Source: Agromyces aureus
Lineage (GTDB): Bacteria; Actinomycetota; Actinomycetes; Actinomycetales; Microbacteriaceae
Assembly (NCBI RefSeq): GCF_001660485.1
Contig: NZ_CP013979.1
Coordinates: forward strand, 4,092,001-4,156,000
Length of the DNA: 64,000 nucleotides
Direction: 5' to 3'
Made by a program: the position numbers and the translations under genes. How positions within the stretch are numbered: the stretch's first letter is position 1; each line of letters opens with the position of its first letter. This document shows positions 25,393 through 33,717 of this stretch, piece after piece. The notes beneath the pieces are model-generated. The model was not told where the DNA came from. It saw nothing but the letters and a program-made list of their open reading frames with translations, and searched no databases.

Positions 25393-26475
25393 ATGCGCAG
25401 ATCCATCCGACGATACGGACTGGTCGCGGTCGCCGGCGTCGCAGCACTCACGCTGCTGGCCGGATGCGCGGCCCCCGGCGGTGACGCCGCCGACGCCGAG
25501 CCCGTCACGCTCGGCGACGGCGAGCCCGGCCCCGCCGAGGACACCGAGATCACGGTCGCCATCCCCTTCCCCGACATCACGATGTACTCGATGTACGTGC
25601 TCGCGACCGACCTCGGCTACTACGAGGAGGAGGGCCTCACCGTCGAGGTCATCACGGCCGACAACGTCACGGCCGCGGTCGCGAGCGGCAGCGCCGACCT
25701 CGGCGTCGAGTCCACCGGCACCGTCATCGAGGCGATCCGAGGCGGCGTCGAGGTCGACCTGGTCGGCGGCCACTACTGCCGTCAGAACTTCGACTTCGCC
25801 GCCCAGCAGGGCATCACGGAGGTCGAAGATCTCGAGGGCACGTCGATCGTGCTCGCCGGCACCCCGGGCGACCCCGCCGAGTTCCAGCGCAAGCTGGTGC
25901 TGAAGGAGGAGGGCTGGGATCTTGACACCGTGCAGACCGAGGTCGTCTACCCCGGCCCCGGCTCCGAGTCGTGGACCGAGTTCTTCGTGAACGACCGCAT
26001 CTCGATGCAGCCGTTCTACGCCGACGACCTGCCCGCGCTCGAGGAGCACGGGGCGAACGTCATCGTCGAGTCGCTGCGCAACTGGGCGAACGACGTGCAG
26101 GTGGCCGGTAGCGGCTGGGTCGCCGAGAACCCCAACACGCTCGTGCGGTTCCTGCGGGCGACCCTCAAGGCGACCGACTACATGACCGCACCGGCACCCG
26201 GCGAGTTCCCCGAGAACGTCGACTCGGTGCTCGACATCTACGAGGCCAACGACTTCGACGTCGAGCCCCTCCGCGGATCCGACAGCGTCTGGGTGCTCGA
26301 CGGGCACCTCGCCTGCCAGAACCTGTACTTCGGCACCGAGGCCTGGGACACCACCATCGAGACGCAGCAGCTCGAGCCCATCGAGTTCGACACCGCGCAG
26401 CTCGTGTACCTCGAGAAGGCGCAGGAGCTGCTCGGCCTCGACAACGAAGGCCCCGCGACGCTGCCCTACCCCTGA
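25393..26475 (+). CDS. NMT1/SsuA-type ABC transporter substrate-binding lipoprotein
   Basis: 360-residue secreted lipoprotein with lipobox LLAGC (Cys25), then an acidic linker and a type II periplasmic-binding fold of the NMT1/SsuA class (TVAIPFPDITMYSMYVLATDLGYYEEEGLTVEVI). GGAG precedes the ATG. No ATPase or permease follows; a terminator does. The nearest orphan permease/ATPase set is at 27424-29959 on the other strand, which lacks its own binding protein, so the two probably form one importer. The divergent shared operator ties the substrate to the dioxygenase pathway. Confidence 0.9.
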   Translation: MRRSIRRYGLVAVAGVAALTLLAGCAAPGGDAADAEPVTLGDGEPGPAEDTEITVAIPFPDITMYSMYVLATDLGYYEEEGLTVEVITADNVTAAVASGSADLGVESTGTVIEAIRGGVEVDLVGGHYCRQNFDFAAQQGITEVEDLEGTSIVLAGTPGDPAEFQRKLVLKEEGWDLDTVQTEVVYPGPGSESWTEFFVNDRISMQPFYADDLPALEEHGANVIVESLRNWANDVQVAGSGWVAENPNTLVRFLRATLKATDYMTAPAPGEFPENVDSVLDIYEANDFDVEPLRGSDSVWVLDGHLACQNLYFGTEAWDTTIETQQLEPIEFDTAQLVYLEKAQELLGLDNEGPATLPYP

Positions 26476-26493
26476 CCGCCACCAGTCGCACAC

Positions 26494-26529
26494 GAAGCCC
26501 CCGCCGGAGCGCATGCCGACGGGGGCTTC
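26494..26529 (+). terminator. rho-independent-like terminator after binding-protein gene
   Basis: Hairpin with a 10-bp outer stem (GAAGCCCCCG, 26494-26503, with 26520-26529), one mismatch, 3 more pairs and an 8-base loop, 19 bases after the stop codon. It is followed by TCTCC rather than a long T run, common in high-GC genomes. Confidence 0.75.
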
Positions 26530-26610
26530 TCCGTGTTCCGGATGCCGCGTGCTGCAGTTCGCCCGTCGGCCGTACGGTGGCCCTTGACAGGCCCAACGAA
26601 AGGCAGACCC

Positions 26611-27000
26611 GTGAAACTCCAGACCGTCAGCATCTTCGTCGACGACCAGCAGCGCGCCGCCGACTTCTACACGACCAAGCTCGGCTTCGCCATCGCGGCC
26701 GACGTGCCGATGGGCGCGCACCGCTGGCTCACGGTCGTCGATCCGGCGCGACCCGACTCGACCCAGATCTCGCTCGAGCCGAAGGACCACCCCGCCGTGA
26801 GCCCGTTCGTCGACGCGCTCGTGGCTGACGGCATCCCGTTCTGCGTGCTCGGCGTCGACGACGTGCAGGCCGAGTACGACCGGCTCGTCGCCCTCGGCGT
26901 GACGTTCACCCAGCCGCCCACCGACATGGGGCCGGTCATCATCGCCGTGCTCGACGACACCTGCGGCAACCTGCTCCAGCTCGCGCAGTTCACCGGCTGA
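26611..27000 (+). CDS. VOC/glyoxalase-family protein
   Basis: 129-residue vicinal-oxygen-chelate protein made of two beta-alpha-beta-beta-beta modules (VSIFVDDQQRAADFYTTKLGFAI and PFCVLGVDDVQAEYDRLVALGV). Possible metal-binding positions include the His in GAHRW and the acidic GNLLQLAQF end, but a full ligand set cannot be assigned. The start is GTG at 26611, preceded by AAAGGC. Monocistronic between two terminators. Substrate unknown. Confidence 0.8.
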   Translation: MKLQTVSIFVDDQQRAADFYTTKLGFAIAADVPMGAHRWLTVVDPARPDSTQISLEPKDHPAVSPFVDALVADGIPFCVLGVDDVQAEYDRLVALGVTFTQPPTDMGPVIIAVLDDTCGNLLQLAQFTG

Positions 27001-27040
27001 CCGCGCGGCGCCCCGACTGCTCGACCCTCACCTTCGACTG

Positions 27041-27081
27041 CGAAGAGCCCCGGCCGAGCGGATGTCGGCGGGGGCTCTTCG
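27041..27081. terminator. bidirectional hairpin between convergent genes
   Basis: An 11-bp perfect stem CGAAGAGCCCC/GGGGCTCTTCG (27041-27051 with 27071-27081) with a further 4-bp inner stem, lying between the VOC gene stop and the convergent small basic gene at 27096. It can serve both directions. Confidence 0.75.
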
Positions 27082-27095
27082 TTCGTCTCGGAGGC

Positions 27096-27239
27096 TTACT
27101 TCTTGCGGTGCGTCGCCTCGGTGATGTCGCTGCCGGTCGACCGGCCGGCGGCCTTCGTCTTCTTGTCGGCCCGCTTCTCCTTGAGCGTGCGGGTGGCCGC
27201 GGTTTTCGATGCGGACTTCTTGGGGGACTTGTCGGACAT
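27096..27239 (-). CDS. small Lys-rich protein of unknown function
   Basis: 47 residues from the ATG at 27239 (AAAGG upstream), about one third Lys/Arg plus Ser/Thr and no hydrophobic segment: MSDKSPKKSASKTA and so on. An earlier in-frame codon would add 15 Arg/Ser residues but has no ribosome-binding site. Possibly a nucleic-acid-binding or disordered protein. Similar short Lys-rich ORFs are common in this bacterial family. Isolated between two hairpins, so probably its own transcript. Confidence 0.55.
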   Translation of the reverse strand: MSDKSPKKSASKTAATRTLKEKRADKKTKAAGRSTGSDITEATHRKK

Positions 27240-27364
27240 GGTGACGACCTTTGATCGGGAGCTCGAACGGCCCCGTGCGCGCAACCCTACGCGGCGGACC
27301 TCCCGACGCCGCCCGCTCGGGGGTGGTTCACAGGTCTCCGCCCACCGGCCCGTCGAACGGCGGA

Positions 27365-27400
27365 GCCGGCCCCCGCGTCGCGCATGACGCGGGGGCCGGC
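27365..27400 (-). terminator. terminator of the ABC permease operon
   Basis: A perfect 15-bp GC-rich stem (GCCGGCCCCCGCGTC, 27365-27379, with 27386-27400) and a 6-base loop, 23 bases past the stop of the permease gene at 27424. Reading from the minus strand, it closes the operon that begins upstream of 29959. Confidence 0.75.
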
Positions 27401-27423
27401 GGTCTGTGGGTCGGGCGCCGCCG

Positions 27424-28278
27424 CTAGCTGCGACCCATGATCTGCCGGTCGTCGTACCAGGGCGCGAGCTTCTTGCGCAGCACCGAGATGAGCGCGAGCG
27501 TGAGGTTCGCGATGATGACCATGACGATCACCATGGCGATCGCCTCGTCCATCTGGAACTGGTAGGCGGCGAACTCGAGCATGTGGCCGAGGCCTCCGGT
27601 GCCGCCGAGGAACTCGCCCAGCACCTCGCCGGTGAAGCCGAGCGCGGCCCCGCGCTGGATGCCGGCGAGGATGTACGGCAGCGTCGAAGGCAGGATCACC
27701 TTCCAGCCGAGCGCGACCCCGTTGACGCCGTAGACCCGGCCCGCGTTCACGAGCGAGGCTTGAACGGTGACCGCGCCCTCCATGGTGTTGAGGATGATCG
27801 GGAACACCGCGAGCAGGAACACCAGCGCGATCTTCGACTCGTTGCCGAGCCCGAGCACCAGGATGAACAGCGGCGCGAGCGCGACCTTGGGCGTCGAGTA
27901 GAGCAGCCACAGGAACGGCGCGACCGTGAAGCGCAGTACCGGCGACCAGCCCACGGCGAGACCGACGACCACGCCGACGACGACCGCGAGTACGAGCCCG
28001 ATGAGCAGGTTCTGCATGCTGAACACGAACGCCTGCCAGAACTCGGGCTCGACGAGCAGCTGCAGGAACGCGGCGAAGACCGCGGTGGGCGGCGGCAGGA
28101 ACGCCTCGGGCACGAGGTGCAGCCATGAGACCGCGGCCTCCCACACGAGCAGGATCGCGGCGATCACGCCGAGCAGCAACCAGGTCCAGCGGCTGGGGCC
28201 GCGGAGCCCGCGACCGCCGGCACGTGGGCGGCGCGGAGCCGGCGCGTTCAGCGCCTCGATCGAGACGGTCGCGGTCAT
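27424..28278 (-). CDS. ABC transporter permease (BPD type)
   Basis: 284-residue inner-membrane protein of the SsuC/TauC/NMT1 importer class. About six hydrophobic spans follow a 28-residue basic N-terminus. The EAA-like loop is ASLVNAGRVYGVNGVALGWKVILPSTLPYILAG. ATGA overlap with the upstream permease. Third gene of an ATPase-permease-permease set. Confidence 0.9.
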   Translation of the reverse strand: MTATVSIEALNAPAPRRPRAGGRGLRGPSRWTWLLLGVIAAILLVWEAAVSWLHLVPEAFLPPPTAVFAAFLQLLVEPEFWQAFVFSMQNLLIGLVLAVVVGVVVGLAVGWSPVLRFTVAPFLWLLYSTPKVALAPLFILVLGLGNESKIALVFLLAVFPIILNTMEGAVTVQASLVNAGRVYGVNGVALGWKVILPSTLPYILAGIQRGAALGFTGEVLGEFLGGTGGLGHMLEFAAYQFQMDEAIAMVIVMVIIANLTLALISVLRKKLAPWYDDRQIMGRS

Positions 28279-29111
28279 CGTCGTGCCTTCCTGGTCCACG
28301 GCGCGACCCAGCGCTCGACGAGGGTCACGACGCCTGTCATGCCGACGCTCCAGCACACGACGACGCCGATCGCGGCGAACGCCTGGTCGGTCTGATAGGT
28401 GTTGGCGGCGCGGATGATGAGCGCGCCCATTCCGCTCGAGGAGCCCGAGAGCTCGGCGACGACCATGCCGATCGTCGCGAGAACGACCGCCTGCCGGAGC
28501 CCGGCGAAGAGGAACGGCACGGTCGACGGCAGGAAGACCCGCCGGTAGAGGTCGACCTGCGTGCCGCCGTAGACGCGCGCGGCCCGCAGCAGCGACGGGC
28601 TGGTCGTGCGCATGCCCGCGGCGATGTTCAGCATGATCGGGAACAGTGCGCTGACGACGACGAGGAAGATCACCGGGCCGATGCCGAAGCCGAACCAGGC
28701 CTTCGCGAGCGGCTGGTAGGCGATCGCCGGCGTCGCGTAGATGGTCCACGCGATCGGCCCGACGACCTTGTCGACCGGCAGCGAGGCGCCCATGAGCAGC
28801 CCCACCGGGATGCCCACGATCACGGCGATCGTGAACCCCGTGAGCCAGGCCTGCAGCGAGACCACGGCGTTCGCGGCGAGCGTGCCGTTGGCGACGATCT
28901 CGGCGAATCCCTGCGCGATCGCGAGCGGCGGCGGGAAGAAGACGGGGTTGATGAGCCCCCAGTACCCGACCACGAGCTGCCAGACGAGCAGCACGACGAA
29001 CACCTCGACGGCGATGACGGCGGCCTTGCCGCCGGTCGAGAGGCCGCCGAGCCATTCCGCGACCCCGCCGCGGCCCGAGCGCGGGCCGCCGCTCGCGAAC
29101 AGGACGCTCAT
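28275..29111 (-). CDS. ABC transporter permease (BPD type)
   Basis: 278-residue permease paralogous to its neighbour. Conserved WFGFGIGPVIFLVVVSALFPIMLN and RAARVYGGTQVDLYRRVFLPSTVPFLFAG loops can be seen. It overlaps the ATPase stop (TGATG) upstream and the next permease (ATGA) downstream. The pair likely forms a heterodimeric channel. Confidence 0.9.
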   Translation of the reverse strand: MSVLFASGGPRSGRGGVAEWLGGLSTGGKAAVIAVEVFVVLLVWQLVVGYWGLINPVFFPPPLAIAQGFAEIVANGTLAANAVVSLQAWLTGFTIAVIVGIPVGLLMGASLPVDKVVGPIAWTIYATPAIAYQPLAKAWFGFGIGPVIFLVVVSALFPIMLNIAAGMRTTSPSLLRAARVYGGTQVDLYRRVFLPSTVPFLFAGLRQAVVLATIGMVVAELSGSSSGMGALIIRAANTYQTDQAFAAIGVVVCWSVGMTGVVTLVERWVAPWTRKARR

Positions 29112-29959
29112 CAGCTGCCGCCCACCGCAGCGGCCTCGGCCTCGGCCTGTAGCGCGTCCCACAGGTGGTCGCGCAACTCGAGGAACCTCGGGTCGGACTG
29201 CACGCTGCGCTCCGAGCGCGGGCGCGCCAGCCCGGTCTCGATGACCTCCTTGATGGCACCGGGGTGGCTCTTGAACACGACGATGCGGTCGCCGAGCAGA
29301 ATCGCCTCCTCGATCGAGTGCGTGATGAAGAGCACGGTCTTGCCGGTCGCGGCGATGAGCTTCTCGATCTCGTCGCGCATGACCTCGCGGGTGAGCGCGT
29401 CGACCGCGCCGAGCGGCTCGTCCATGAGCAGGATCCTCGGTTCGGCGACGATCGCCCGCGCGAGGCCGACCCGCTGCTGCATGCCGCCCGAGAGCTCCTT
29501 CGGGTACGACGACTCGAACCCGCTGAGCCCGACCAGTTCGATGGCCTCCTGCACGCGCTCGCGCCATCCATCGCCCTTGAGGCGCTTCTGCATCTCGAGG
29601 CCGAACTTCACGTTGTCGAAGACCGTGCGCCACGGCAGCAGCGCGTAGTCCTGGAAGACCACCGCACGATCGGGGCCGGGGCCGGTCACCGGGCGGCCGT
29701 CGACGAGCACCTCGCCCGAGGTCGGCTTCACGAGCCCGGCGATGACGTTCATCACCGTCGTCTTGCCGCAGCCCGAGGGCCCGAGCACGGTCACGAACTC
29801 GCCCTCGTGCACGTCGAGGTCGACGCCCTCGACCGCGGTGAGCGTCGCCCCGGTGCGCGCGACGTGGTAGCTCACGGTGAGGTTCCGCACCGAGATCAAT
29901 GGGGCGGATGCCGCGGGCTCGGCCGGTTCGGAATCGGCGGCGGTCGTCGTCATCGTCAT
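29111..29959 (-). CDS. ABC transporter ATP-binding protein
   Basis: 282-residue SsuB/TauB-type ATPase with Walker A GPSGCGKTT, Q-loop FQDYALLPWRT, signature LSGGMQQR, Walker B LLMDEPLGAVDA and His in ITHSIEEA. The ATG at 29959 sits after GGAGAGACAGGAC; a GTG 5 codons earlier is possible. It is the first gene of an importer set that lacks its own binding-protein gene. The nearest candidate is the lipoprotein at 25393-26475. A dispersed palindromic repeat separates it from the LLM gene upstream. Confidence 0.92.
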   Translation of the reverse strand: MTMTTTAADSEPAEPAASAPLISVRNLTVSYHVARTGATLTAVEGVDLDVHEGEFVTVLGPSGCGKTTVMNVIAGLVKPTSGEVLVDGRPVTGPGPDRAVVFQDYALLPWRTVFDNVKFGLEMQKRLKGDGWRERVQEAIELVGLSGFESSYPKELSGGMQQRVGLARAIVAEPRILLMDEPLGAVDALTREVMRDEIEKLIAATGKTVLFITHSIEEAILLGDRIVVFKSHPGAIKEVIETGLARPRSERSVQSDPRFLELRDHLWDALQAEAEAAAVGGS

Positions 29960-29998
29960 GTCCTGTCTCTCCACATCGGTCGCGGTCGATCATCTGGG

Positions 29999-30115
29999 CC
30001 GGTCGAGGAGCACCCGACGAAGGAGGATGCGTATCGAAACCTGGCGACCAGGTCTCGAGAGCTGAGCACCGGGTTTCGATACGCGTCGCCGCTTCGCGTC
30101 GGCGCTCCTCAACCA
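29999..30115. repeat. dispersed palindromic repeat, copy B (variant)
   Basis: Starts with CCGGTCGAGGAG and ends with CTCCTCAACCA. It contains a 13-bp inverted repeat GCGTATCGAAACC (30029-30041) / GGTTTCGATACGC (30072-30084) around GGTCTCGAGAG. Same family as copies at 64, 34737 and 49460, but with the GTATCGAAACC arm. It fills the gap between the LLM gene and the ATPase gene and may act as a terminator or mRNA processing point between them. Confidence 0.7.
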
Positions 30116-30126
30116 GCTGGGTGAGA

Positions 30127-31119
30127 CTAGGCCGCGGCCGCGTTCTCGCGCAGCTTCGGCAGCACCTCGGTGCCGAGGAGTTCGATCTGCTCGAAGAAGC
30201 GGTCGAACTTGAACCGGAAGTCGAACACGAGGTGCTCGGTGCCGATGGCCTCGAACTTGCGGATCTCCTCGACGGCCTCGTCGGGGCTGCCGACGATGAG
30301 CTGGCCCTCGAGGTCCTCGACCGTCTCGAAGCTGCCCGACTCGGGCTTGACCGTGAACCGCGCCTTGTTCGCCCAGGCGAGCAGCCCGGGGATGTTGACG
30401 TGCTTCAGCGCCTCTTCGCGGGTGTCCTCGATGGAGGTCGGCGGAATGACGGCGATGGTCGGCATCGGCCGGCCCGAGACATCCGTCATGTCGCGCATGG
30501 TCGCGATGCGCTTCTCCATGGTGCGCAGCGAGATGCGACCGGGCATCCAACCGTCGGCGTACTCGGCCGCGAGGCGTGCAGAGGCGGGGGTCGCGCCGCA
30601 GTACCAGAAGGGCACCGGGCCGCCGACGGGCTTCGGCTCGATCGTCACGTTCTCGAACGAGAAGATGCCGTCGTCGTAGGTGACGTCGTTCTCGGTGAAC
30701 ACGCGCTTCAGGATCTCGGCGTTCGAGCGCACGGCCTCGACGCGGTTCATGTCGCCCCAGCCGACGGCCTCGAACTCGTGGTCGAAGGTGCCGGCGCCGA
30801 AGCCGAGGATGAGGCGCGGCCCGACGAGCTGGGTGATCGTGCCGGCCATGAGCGCGGTCACGAGCGGGTGGCGGAACGGGATCAGCGATCCGGTGCCGAG
30901 CTCGAGCTTCTCGGTGACGGCGCCGATCGCGGTGAGCGTGGTGAGCGCGTCGTAGAAGGTGCGGTTCGGCTTCTCCATCTCGCCGTGCGGCTCGAAGACC
31001 AGGTGATCGCGCACCCAGACCGAGTCGAAGCCCATCTTCTCGGCGAGCTGGGAGCCCTCGAGGAGTTTCTCCTTGCTCGCCTCTTCGCCGAAGTGCGGCA
31101 GCAGCAGACCGAATTTCAT
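30127..31119 (-). CDS. LLM-class F420/flavin-dependent oxidoreductase
   Basis: 330-residue LLM superfamily protein. It starts MKFGLLLPHFGEEASKEKLLEGSQLAEKMGFDSVWVRDHL and contains LILGFGAGTFDHEFEAVGW and FWYCGATPASARLAAEYADGWMPG, typical of actinobacterial F420-type LLM reductases. AAGGGACG precedes the ATG. It is 2 bases from the cyclic amidohydrolase gene, repeating the LLM + cyclic amidase pairing seen at 7-9.6 kb. A ring-reduction role on a cyclic imide or N-heterocycle is inferred. Confidence 0.87.
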   Translation of the reverse strand: MKFGLLLPHFGEEASKEKLLEGSQLAEKMGFDSVWVRDHLVFEPHGEMEKPNRTFYDALTTLTAIGAVTEKLELGTGSLIPFRHPLVTALMAGTITQLVGPRLILGFGAGTFDHEFEAVGWGDMNRVEAVRSNAEILKRVFTENDVTYDDGIFSFENVTIEPKPVGGPVPFWYCGATPASARLAAEYADGWMPGRISLRTMEKRIATMRDMTDVSGRPMPTIAVIPPTSIEDTREEALKHVNIPGLLAWANKARFTVKPESGSFETVEDLEGQLIVGSPDEAVEEIRKFEAIGTEHLVFDFRFKFDRFFEQIELLGTEVLPKLRENAAAA

Positions 31120-31121
31120 GG

Positions 31122-32534
31122 TCACGTCCCTTCTGTTGCGGCCAGTTCGGCCGATCGTGCGGCCGGAGCGGCCGCGAGCTTCCCGAATCCGGGCTCGCCG
31201 ACGACGACGCCGTCGGCGTACACGTCGTGGCCGCGCACGAGCGTGCGCTCGATGCGCGCGCTGATGGTGCGGCCGTTGTAGGGGGTCCAGCCGATCTTCG
31301 ACAGCACGTCGTCGTCGGTGATGGTCCACTGGTGCGCCATGTCGGCGATCACGATGTCGGCGTCGGCGCCCACCTCGAGCGTGCCCTTGACGCCCGCGAG
31401 GCCGAACTTTTCTGCCGGCACCTCGGCCACCATCTCGACGACGCGGTCGAGGTCGAGCTCGCCCCGGTTCACGGCGTCGAGCATGAGCTCGTAGTAGTAC
31501 TGGATGCCGGGGGTGCCGGTGTGGGCGCTCCACATCTGGGTCCAGCCGATCTCCTTCTCCTCGCGGGTGTGCGGCGCGTGGTCGGAGCTCGCGACGTCGA
31601 TCGTGCCGTCGCGCATGCCCTCCCAGATCGCGAGGCGGTTCTCGTCGGGCACCCAGTACGACAGCGCGTACGGGCCGAGGGTCTGCACGTCCTCCCACGT
31701 GGAGAGGAACGGCGCCCAGTGGTTGACCTCGCACGTCACGTCGACGCCGTTCGCCTTCGCGCGTCGCACGGCCTCGATCGAGCGACGCGTCTGGATGTGC
31801 GCGATGTGCACGGGGCATCCGGATGCCTCGGCCAGGCGCAGCACGACATCGATGGCCGTGTCCCAGATGACGCCCTCGCGAGCGGCGTAGGCGGACGCGT
31901 AGCCCTCCGGCGTGTTGTCGCCGCTGGCGAGCACCGCGCCCTCGATGTAGTCCATGAGCTTCTGGTCGTGCGGGTGCACGATGAACCGCTTGCCGGTCGG
32001 CGCGATGCGGTCCATGATCTCGAGCAGGTGGCCGTGGTCGTGAATGCCGGTGCCCGACGGGTGCGGGTAGTCGCGGCCGGTGTCGACGACCATGTAGATC
32101 TTGAAGGCGTTGATGCCCATCTCGGCCATGGGCACGATCTCGTCGAACTTCGTCGGCGCGGGGTTGTGGTTCCAGTCGACGATCGAGCTCGAGGTGTAGC
32201 GCTCGAACACGTCGGTGAGCGTCTCGACGTCGACGGTCGGCGGCTTCAGGTTCGGCATGCCGAACATGGTCGTGACGCCGCCCGCGGCGGCCTGCCGCGA
32301 CGTCGTGAGGATGTCGTCCTTGTGCTCGTAGCCGGGCTCGCGGGTGTGCACGTGCACGTCGACCATGCCGGGCAGCACGAGCCGGCCGGTCGCGTCGATG
32401 GTGCGCTCGGCGACGAGCGCGACGTCGCGGGCGACGACGCCCGCGACCTTGCCGTCGTGCACGAGCAGGTCACCGGCGACCGGGCCGCTCGGGGTGACGA
32501 CGGTGCCGCCGGTGATCCTCAGGTCGATGCTCAT
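31122..32534 (-). CDS. dihydroorotase/allantoinase-like cyclic amidohydrolase
   Basis: 470-residue cyclic amidohydrolase with His61 and His63 in the allantoinase/dihydroorotase-type motif DVHVHTREPGYEHKDD. It also has carboxylatable Lys145 (FKIYMVV), His187 (IVHPHDQ), a later His in VHIAHIQT and Asp in SSDHAPHTREEK. It differs clearly from HydA at 8116-9558 (HTHMQLPFGG type), so it is a distinct activity rather than a duplicate. It overlaps the hydrolase gene upstream (ATGA). The substrate is likely a hydantoin, cyclic imide or dihydro-heterocycle; no pyr-operon genes are nearby to suggest biosynthetic dihydroorotase. Confidence 0.87.
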   Translation of the reverse strand: MSIDLRITGGTVVTPSGPVAGDLLVHDGKVAGVVARDVALVAERTIDATGRLVLPGMVDVHVHTREPGYEHKDDILTTSRQAAAGGVTTMFGMPNLKPPTVDVETLTDVFERYTSSSIVDWNHNPAPTKFDEIVPMAEMGINAFKIYMVVDTGRDYPHPSGTGIHDHGHLLEIMDRIAPTGKRFIVHPHDQKLMDYIEGAVLASGDNTPEGYASAYAAREGVIWDTAIDVVLRLAEASGCPVHIAHIQTRRSIEAVRRAKANGVDVTCEVNHWAPFLSTWEDVQTLGPYALSYWVPDENRLAIWEGMRDGTIDVASSDHAPHTREEKEIGWTQMWSAHTGTPGIQYYYELMLDAVNRGELDLDRVVEMVAEVPAEKFGLAGVKGTLEVGADADIVIADMAHQWTITDDDVLSKIGWTPYNGRTISARIERTLVRGHDVYADGVVVGEPGFGKLAAAPAARSAELAATEGT

Positions 32535-33508
32535 CGCACGGCCTCCTCGAGTGCTGCCTGCACGGGTGCCTCCTGGTGTTCGGTGAGCTCGCCCGATCCG
32601 GGCGAGCGGGTGGTGCGGACCTCGACGTCGCTCGGGCGCACGTAGCGGTCGAGCCAGTCGACGATCAGCGGGGTGGTCTGCTCCCAGTAACGGTCGTAGG
32701 CCGCGTAGTGGGTGGTGTGCCGCTGCATGATGAGCTGCTTCGGCCCCTTCGCGGCGGCGTAGAGCGCCTCGGCGTGGTCGGTCGGCGTGGTCGCGTCGCC
32801 CTCGACACCGATCACGAGCAGCGGGGTGGTCAACCGTTCGGCGGCCGCGATGGGCTTGTAGGCGAGGATCTCCTCGGCGCACGAGAGCGGGATCGCGCTC
32901 GGGATGCGATCATCGACGTCGGCCTTGATCGTCGTGGCGCGGCGCTCGGGCGTCGGCACCATGATCTCCTCGCGCGGATGCACGAGCCGGCCGGCGCCGG
33001 TGGTCACGCGCAGGCGGCGGTCCTCGTCGAGGCTCGCGAGGAAGGCGAGCCACTCGTGCTCCTGGCGCATGCGGTGCAGCCAGTCGGTTCCGTCGGCGAC
33101 GGGCACCTGGCTGACGGCGGCCTTGACGCGCGGGTCGACGTCGGCGAGCAGCACGGCGTTGCCGCCACCGGTGCCTCCGGTGCCGAAGACGCCGATCGCG
33201 TCGGCGATCACGTCGTCGCGCGTGGTCAGGTAGGTGACGGCGTTCACGAGGTCCTGCAGCTGGCGGGCAGGCGAGAGGATGCCGCGGTCGCCCTCGGAGT
33301 CGCCGAAGCCGCGGTAGTCGAAGATGAGCACGGCGAACCCGGCGGCGACGAGCGCCTCGTGGTAGCGCACGTAGAGCTTGGCGTCCTTCAGGCCGAGCCA
33401 CCCGGGGCCCTGCACGATCGCGCGGTAGGGGCCGGGGGTCTCGGGCGTTCGCCAGATCGCGGCGAGGCGGTCGCCCTCGCTGTAGAACTCGACGTTCGTG
33501 GTGATCAT
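32531..33508 (-). CDS. alpha/beta-hydrolase-fold protein with altered nucleophile elbow
   Basis: 325-residue protein with an alpha/beta hydrolase core: AVLIFDYRGFGDSEGD, then IGVFGTGGTGGGNAV where the GxSxG elbow should be, an acid in GVEGDATTPTDHA and His in RHTTHYAAYDRYWEQ. There is no Ser in the elbow (residues 109-116 are G/T only), so Thr113 may be the nucleophile or the protein may not be a Ser hydrolase. First gene of the operon hydrolase-cyclic amidohydrolase-LLM. A 16-bp perfect palindrome lies 55 bases upstream. Confidence 0.82.
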   Translation of the reverse strand: MITTNVEFYSEGDRLAAIWRTPETPGPYRAIVQGPGWLGLKDAKLYVRYHEALVAAGFAVLIFDYRGFGDSEGDRGILSPARQLQDLVNAVTYLTTRDDVIADAIGVFGTGGTGGGNAVLLADVDPRVKAAVSQVPVADGTDWLHRMRQEHEWLAFLASLDEDRRLRVTTGAGRLVHPREEIMVPTPERRATTIKADVDDRIPSAIPLSCAEEILAYKPIAAAERLTTPLLVIGVEGDATTPTDHAEALYAAAKGPKQLIMQRHTTHYAAYDRYWEQTTPLIVDWLDRYVRPSDVEVRTTRSPGSGELTEHQEAPVQAALEEAVR

Positions 33509-33562
33509 GTGGTGCGGGTCCTCTCGGATCGGCGAAGCAGCGGTGCAGAGTCATCTTTGCGT

Positions 33563-33578
33563 ATTCTGGATCCAGAAT
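33563..33578. promoter_or_regulatory. GntR-like operator, perfect 16-bp palindrome
   Basis: ATTCTGGATCCAGAAT, 55 bases before the hydrolase start codon. The core TTCTGGATCCA[AG]AA recurs at 49419 and 50374, next to the FCD-GntR gene 16 kb away. This gives a candidate local regulon. No other copy was noticed in the window. Confidence 0.65.
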
Positions 33579-33717
33579 CCAGTATTGATTCCGAATCGAT
33601 CGTCGCCCTAGGATGAACACGACCGCCGATCCGTCTTGATCGGTTGTGATGGCCCGGGATTGGGCCGTGAGTCCTCGACAGCTGTCGAAGTCCGCACCGA
33701 ACCGTCCCGGAGGAACC

